NCBI GenBank assembly: GCA_020630455.1
Contig: JAHDBK010000090.1
Coordinates: forward strand, 1 to 10,267
DNA: 10,267 nt
Source of the DNA: Saprospiraceae bacterium
Lineage (GTDB): Bacteria > Bacteroidota > Bacteroidia > Chitinophagales > Saprospiraceae
Reading direction: 5' to 3'
The notes under the pieces: generated by a model
Database searches by the model: none
What the model saw: only the letters and a program-made list of their open reading frames with translations
Told to the model about the DNA's origin: nothing
Shown: positions 7,683 through 10,267 of the stretch, one piece after another
Numbering within the stretch: the stretch's first letter is position 1
Layout of the letters: each line of letters opens with the position of its first letter
Program-made: the position numbers and the translations under genes

Positions 7683-8594
7683 TTAATGGTATATTTTATT
7701 GAGAAAATAATTTTTTGCTTTCATCATTAAGGATGGTTTATTTTTTAAATAAAAATCGTTAATATGACGACGTAGCTCTTGGTTTTCACTTATAGGCTGA
7801 TGTTTAATATCTAAAGAATCTATTGGCAGATTGAAAAAACGATTATCTTCAGCTTTGCTATGAATGCCCGATTGGTCAAAACCAATATTTTGTACTAATG
7901 GCTTTGACGGAAAAAGGGAGTATCCTCCCTTTCCTAGCCAAGAGGCATACCAGCGTACTGCCCAAGTATATTTTAGTCCTTTTTTATTGGATAACAATTG
8001 ACCGTAATAATTACCATCTCCTTCAATATCAAATTTTTTTATTTGCTTTTTTGATGAAAATCGCTGTAAATGAACATCTATATCATGTTCGTAATTATCC
8101 CAAGCCCTTTTCCATGTCGCCCAGCCCCAACAAGAGAGAATATTTACAAAAGAAGTCGCCGTTTGGTGTGTATAATTATTAGGATAAATATAAGCTGATA
8201 TATGCATTACTTGATTTTCGTGTTCATAAATATCAAGTGCCCGATTCATGTATTTTAAAAATCCTTTTGATGTAAGGATGTCATCTTCCAAAACGATTAC
8301 TTTTCCATGTTTTTCAACAATCTCTGTTACACCATTAACAATACTATCAGCTAAGCCCCAATTTTTTTCACGTTCAATTATGACAACATCTTTGCACCAT
8401 TGTTTAGATTTCGCAATACGCCGAACCTCATGGATATTGGCTACATCTTCTGTATTAGCATTTGCTTTAGCTCCATCACAATAAATGTAGATTTTTGACT
8501 GTTCCGACAGATCATTTTGGTGAAGTGCCTCTAAAGTTTTCTGTGTATGGTTAGGACGGTTATACACAAAAAGTACAATTGGAGCTAGTGGCAT
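7683..8594 (-). CDS. Glycosyltransferase with LEDD motif (GNT-I/GT13-like or GT2-like)
   Basis: This 303-aa GT-A type glycosyltransferase opens with APIVLFVYNRP, a strand seen in bacterial sugar transferases related to the GNT-I (GT13) fold. It has YIYCDGAK near 36-43 and NWGLADSI near 78-85. The metal-binding motif is VIVLEDDI, with L102-E-D-D105, in place of a plain DXD, and a very characteristic SCWGWATWKRAW segment lies at 154-165. YTWAVRWYASW near 210 is typical of the same group. It likely adds one sugar of the repeat unit at the cytoplasmic membrane face. The start is ATG. It is separated from the flippase by a 189-base gap, the largest in the operon, so it could have its own promoter, but I see no convincing one. 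Substrates are unknown. Confidence 0.88.
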   Translation of the reverse strand: MPLAPIVLFVYNRPNHTQKTLEALHQNDLSEQSKIYIYCDGAKANANTEDVANIHEVRRIAKSKQWCKDVVIIEREKNWGLADSIVNGVTEIVEKHGKVIVLEDDILTSKGFLKYMNRALDIYEHENQVMHISAYIYPNNYTHQTATSFVNILSCWGWATWKRAWDNYEHDIDVHLQRFSSKKQIKKFDIEGDGNYYGQLLSNKKGLKYTWAVRWYASWLGKGGYSLFPSKPLVQNIGFDQSGIHSKAEDNRFFNLPIDSLDIKHQPISENQELRRHINDFYLKNKPSLMMKAKNYFLNKIYH

Positions 8595-8783
8595 AATTCT
8601 TTATTAAATAAGGAATGATGAATTAGGTAACTTAGAAATAGAAGTTTTGTACCAAGACGAAGCATGAAGGTCTAGAAAACCTGAACCGCTTACGGGTGGG
8701 TTGCCTAAAATGATGCCTAATAATAGCTAGTATTTTTTAACTCCGTATTGGTGCAAAAGGTCATAAGATAAGTATCTAATTTA
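8595..8783 (-). other. 189-bp gap with a G+C-richer patch and a 40-codon open frame without a start
   Basis: This is the only sizeable intergenic stretch. Its middle part (about 8641-8710) is near 46 % G+C by count, clearly above the AT-rich flanks. On the minus strand a frame stays open from 8726 to the TAA at 8606-8604 (40 codons, for example GNPPVSGSG and DLHASSWYK), entered through a TAG and lacking an ATG. A second short frame (ATG at about 8763, 15 codons) ends where it begins. The content looks either like the relic of a lost gene or like a copy of a dispersed intergenic repeat. No protein domain is recognisable. A small hairpin lies inside it. Confidence 0.4.
8678..8702. repeat. Imperfect hairpin in the wzx downstream gap
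   Basis: The 25-base segment folds as outer arms AACCTG and TGGGTT (six pairs, two of them G-T wobble) around inner arms CCG and CGG. These close a CTTA loop, with an asymmetric internal loop of AA against G. It is not followed by a T-run on either strand close enough to form a classic intrinsic terminator. It could be an RNA processing or stability element, part of a dispersed repeat, or chance. Confidence 0.3.
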
Positions 8784-10130
8784 TTATTTTTTCACTCCTA
8801 GTATATTATTGATATATTTTAATTCTTTAAAAGGATTAAATAAAGCTAGCGTCATTATCAAACCAATCTTTCTAGTCTTCTTAAAAAAGAAACAACTTAT
8901 ATAACCAGCAATAGCATAGGAAATCAAAGTTGCAACAACAGCTCCTAAACCACCATAGTTAGGAATCATAACAACATTAATTAATATATTTGAAATTGCT
9001 CCTAATGCTAAAGTGTAAAAATAAATATTATTCCAATTATAACTGATTAAATAAGCACTCCTTGCTACACCCAAACTTACAAAAATAAGTACCCAAATTA
9101 ATCCTTTGAGCATCTTTCCTGAATTACTATAGTCTTCCCCAAAAAGCAATTCAACTAAATAATTTCCAGATAAGCTAAACAAAATGGCAATCGCTAATGA
9201 AAAAATAATCATTAAGCGAAATAAACGATAAAATTTATTATAAAATGATAATTTATCTGTTTCAAAGGTCTTTACTAAATTTGGGAAGACCGAAGATTTT
9301 ATAATCATCGGTATAAAAAACCAAACTTCTGTTAATTTTACAGCCGCCGAATACAATCCAAGTTCCTTATCCGTAGTCATTTCTCGAAGCATTATTTGGT
9401 CTATTTTCATATAAATAATTGCCATGATGCCAGACAATAGTAAAGGTAAACTGTCTTTTATTAAACCTCTAGCAATTCTCCTGTCAAATTTCCAATTCAA
9501 AATCCGCTTACCGTAATGTGTATATACTATAATTAGTAAAATACTCGTCAGAATAGTTTCTAACAAAATTATTATACAAAAAGCTTCTAAGCCTTGATTG
9601 GTAAGAATACATACAATTTTTAAAAGACTAGCAACAAGGTAAGCTGTATTGGAAGCATAAACAAAATATTTAGATTTGACAATAGCCTCAAAATAGTAGG
9701 TTATACTTTGAAAAGCTTTGAAAATAAACCCGATGCTGATTATAGTAACAAGAAGAAGTGTTTCTGTATCTGATGATCGACTCCAATACACCATTGCGAG
9801 TGTTAACAGCATGGCAAAAAAACCCGCTACTAACATCATAAGAAACGAAGTACCTAAAACTTTATCTCTTATTTTTGGAGTTTTGACAAGTTCTCTAACA
9901 ACAATATTTCTTAGCCCTAAACCTCCAACCACTCCAAATAAGGTAGTAAACGCAATACAATAATTTAGAATGCCATATCGGTCTGGTCCCAAGTAACGTG
10001 CGAGCCAAATACCAACAAATAAGCCCAGACCATATTTTAGTATTTTGTCAAAGAAAAGCCAAGCAACATTTTTAATAATATTACTAAACTCTTTACTATT
10101 CTTTAGTTTTGATAAAACTGTAATGTTTAT
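8784..10130 (-). CDS. wzx: Wzx-type polysaccharide flippase (non-canonical start)
   Basis: This membrane protein of the Polysacc_synt (MOP/MATE-like) family moves the lipid-linked repeat unit across the inner membrane. It is rich in hydrophobic helices over its whole length (about 12 to 14), with typical charged turns such as MKIDQIMLREMT, and ends in a basic tail. The first usual start codon is the TTG at 9992, giving 402 aa. That would delete the first helix, although the in-frame upstream codons plainly encode it: NIIKNVAWLFFDKIL, then GLGLFVGIWLARYLGPDRYG, a classic Wzx N-terminus. The frame is open back to a TAA at 10139-10137. Only ATA (10130-10128) or ATT (10124-10122) could start there; ATA gives 448 aa, the normal family size. 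I place the start at 10130 tentatively. It lies 36 bases after the stop of the preceding partial gene. Confidence 0.85.
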   Translation of the reverse strand: MNITVLSKLKNSKEFSNIIKNVAWLFFDKILKYGLGLFVGIWLARYLGPDRYGILNYCIAFTTLFGVVGGLGLRNIVVRELVKTPKIRDKVLGTSFLMMLVAGFFAMLLTLAMVYWSRSSDTETLLLVTIISIGFIFKAFQSITYYFEAIVKSKYFVYASNTAYLVASLLKIVCILTNQGLEAFCIIILLETILTSILLIIVYTHYGKRILNWKFDRRIARGLIKDSLPLLLSGIMAIIYMKIDQIMLREMTTDKELGLYSAAVKLTEVWFFIPMIIKSSVFPNLVKTFETDKLSFYNKFYRLFRLMIIFSLAIAILFSLSGNYLVELLFGEDYSNSGKMLKGLIWVLIFVSLGVARSAYLISYNWNNIYFYTLALGAISNILINVVMIPNYGGLGAVVATLISYAIAGYISCFFFKKTRKIGLIMTLALFNPFKELKYINNILGVKK

Positions 10131-10166
10131 CTTTTTTTATGAAAAATAAGAATTTAAAAATAGCAA

Positions 10167-10267
10167 TTATGACAATGAATTGGTATTTCTAAACCCACTT
10201 ACCAACTCAATCGCTCTCCTTACTTTTCCAATCCCAAAGCCTCCTCCTGCTAATATCTCCTCATAAC
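10167..10267 (-). CDS. C-terminal fragment of an unidentified protein (cut by window edge)
   Basis: A minus-strand frame is open from the window edge to a TAA at 10169-10167 and encodes 32 residues, including ILAGGGFGIGKVRRAIELV followed by a polar tail ending NTNSLS. The glycine-rich turn followed by an amphipathic helix looks like real protein. The segment is also more G+C-rich than the AT-rich gap to the flippase, and the spacing (36 bases) and direction fit an operon member. I do not recognise the family from this short end. A sugar-nucleotide enzyme or other cluster gene would be expected from position alone. The competing plus-strand frames are short and look worse. Confidence 0.5.
   Translation of the reverse strand, partial: YEEILAGGGFGIGKVRRAIELVSGFRNTNSLS

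Noticed and set aside
7898..8182. Plus-strand open frame of 94 codons
   Set aside because: It lies wholly inside the well-supported glycosyltransferase on the minus strand and has no domain-like pattern; it is a shadow frame. The same applies to the plus-strand frames at 1895-2080, 2573-2764, 2972-3217, 5214-5429, 5688-5927, 6927-7157, 7150-7365, 7486-7674, 8248-8484 and 9718-9963.
8595..8783. Possible internal promoter of the Bacteroidota type (TTTG, then TAnnTTTG) ahead of the glycosyltransferase
   Set aside because: A TTTG occurs near 8753 on the minus strand, but no TAnnTTTG lies at the right distance; nearby TA-rich words are expected by chance in such DNA.
10139..10192. Plus-strand mini frame starting ATG with KIAIMTMN, resembling the start of a glycan enzyme
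   Set aside because: It stops after 17 codons, has no ribosome site (a T-run precedes it), and lies opposite both the flippase start and the end of the preceding gene.

Overview
The window is an interior piece of a Wzx/Wzy-type surface-polysaccharide (exopolysaccharide, capsule or O-antigen) assembly locus. By eye the DNA is about one third G+C. All genes lie on the minus strand and are tightly packed, with stop/start junctions such as TAATG, ATGA, GTGA and TAAATG, so the locus is transcribed from high to low coordinates. Low G+C, A-rich leaders without strong Shine-Dalgarno sites, and the protein types suggest the phylum Bacteroidota, possibly a marine member given the sulfotransferase and the laminarinase-type hydrolase. 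This phylum-level assignment is an inference.

Layout in transcription order (right to left): the 3' end of an unidentified gene (10167-10267, cut by the window edge); a Wzx flippase (8784 to about 10130); a 189-bp gap with an odd G+C-richer patch (8595-8783); a LEDD-motif glycosyltransferase (7683-8594); a left-handed beta-helix O-acetyltransferase (7012-7668); an FkbM methyltransferase (6314-7015); a Wzy-like polymerase (5165-6313); a GT2 glycosyltransferase (4391-5152); a PAPS-type sulfotransferase (3582-4394); a GT4 glycosyltransferase (2464-3561); a membrane-anchored GH16 glycoside hydrolase (1688-2455); a class I methyltransferase (820-1647); a GT2 glycosyltransferase (56-820); and the first 18 codons of an NAD-dependent epimerase/dehydratase (1-55, cut by the window edge).

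How they fit together: four glycosyltransferases would build a repeat unit on a lipid carrier at the cytoplasmic face. The methyltransferases, acetyltransferase and sulfotransferase could decorate it. Wzx flips the unit and Wzy polymerises it in the periplasm. The GH16 enzyme, exported or membrane-tethered, could trim or release chains. No initiating phosphoglycosyltransferase and no Wza/Wzc export gene is in the window, so the locus must extend beyond it.

The most notable points are the flippase reading frame, which has no ATG/GTG/TTG ahead of its obvious N-terminus; the pairing of a sulfotransferase with a GH16 hydrolase in one assembly operon; the several non-ATG starts; and the non-coding patch between wzx and the next gene. 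I saw no RNA gene, CRISPR array, insertion sequence or convincing terminator. I do not see a clearly new defence or mobile system here.
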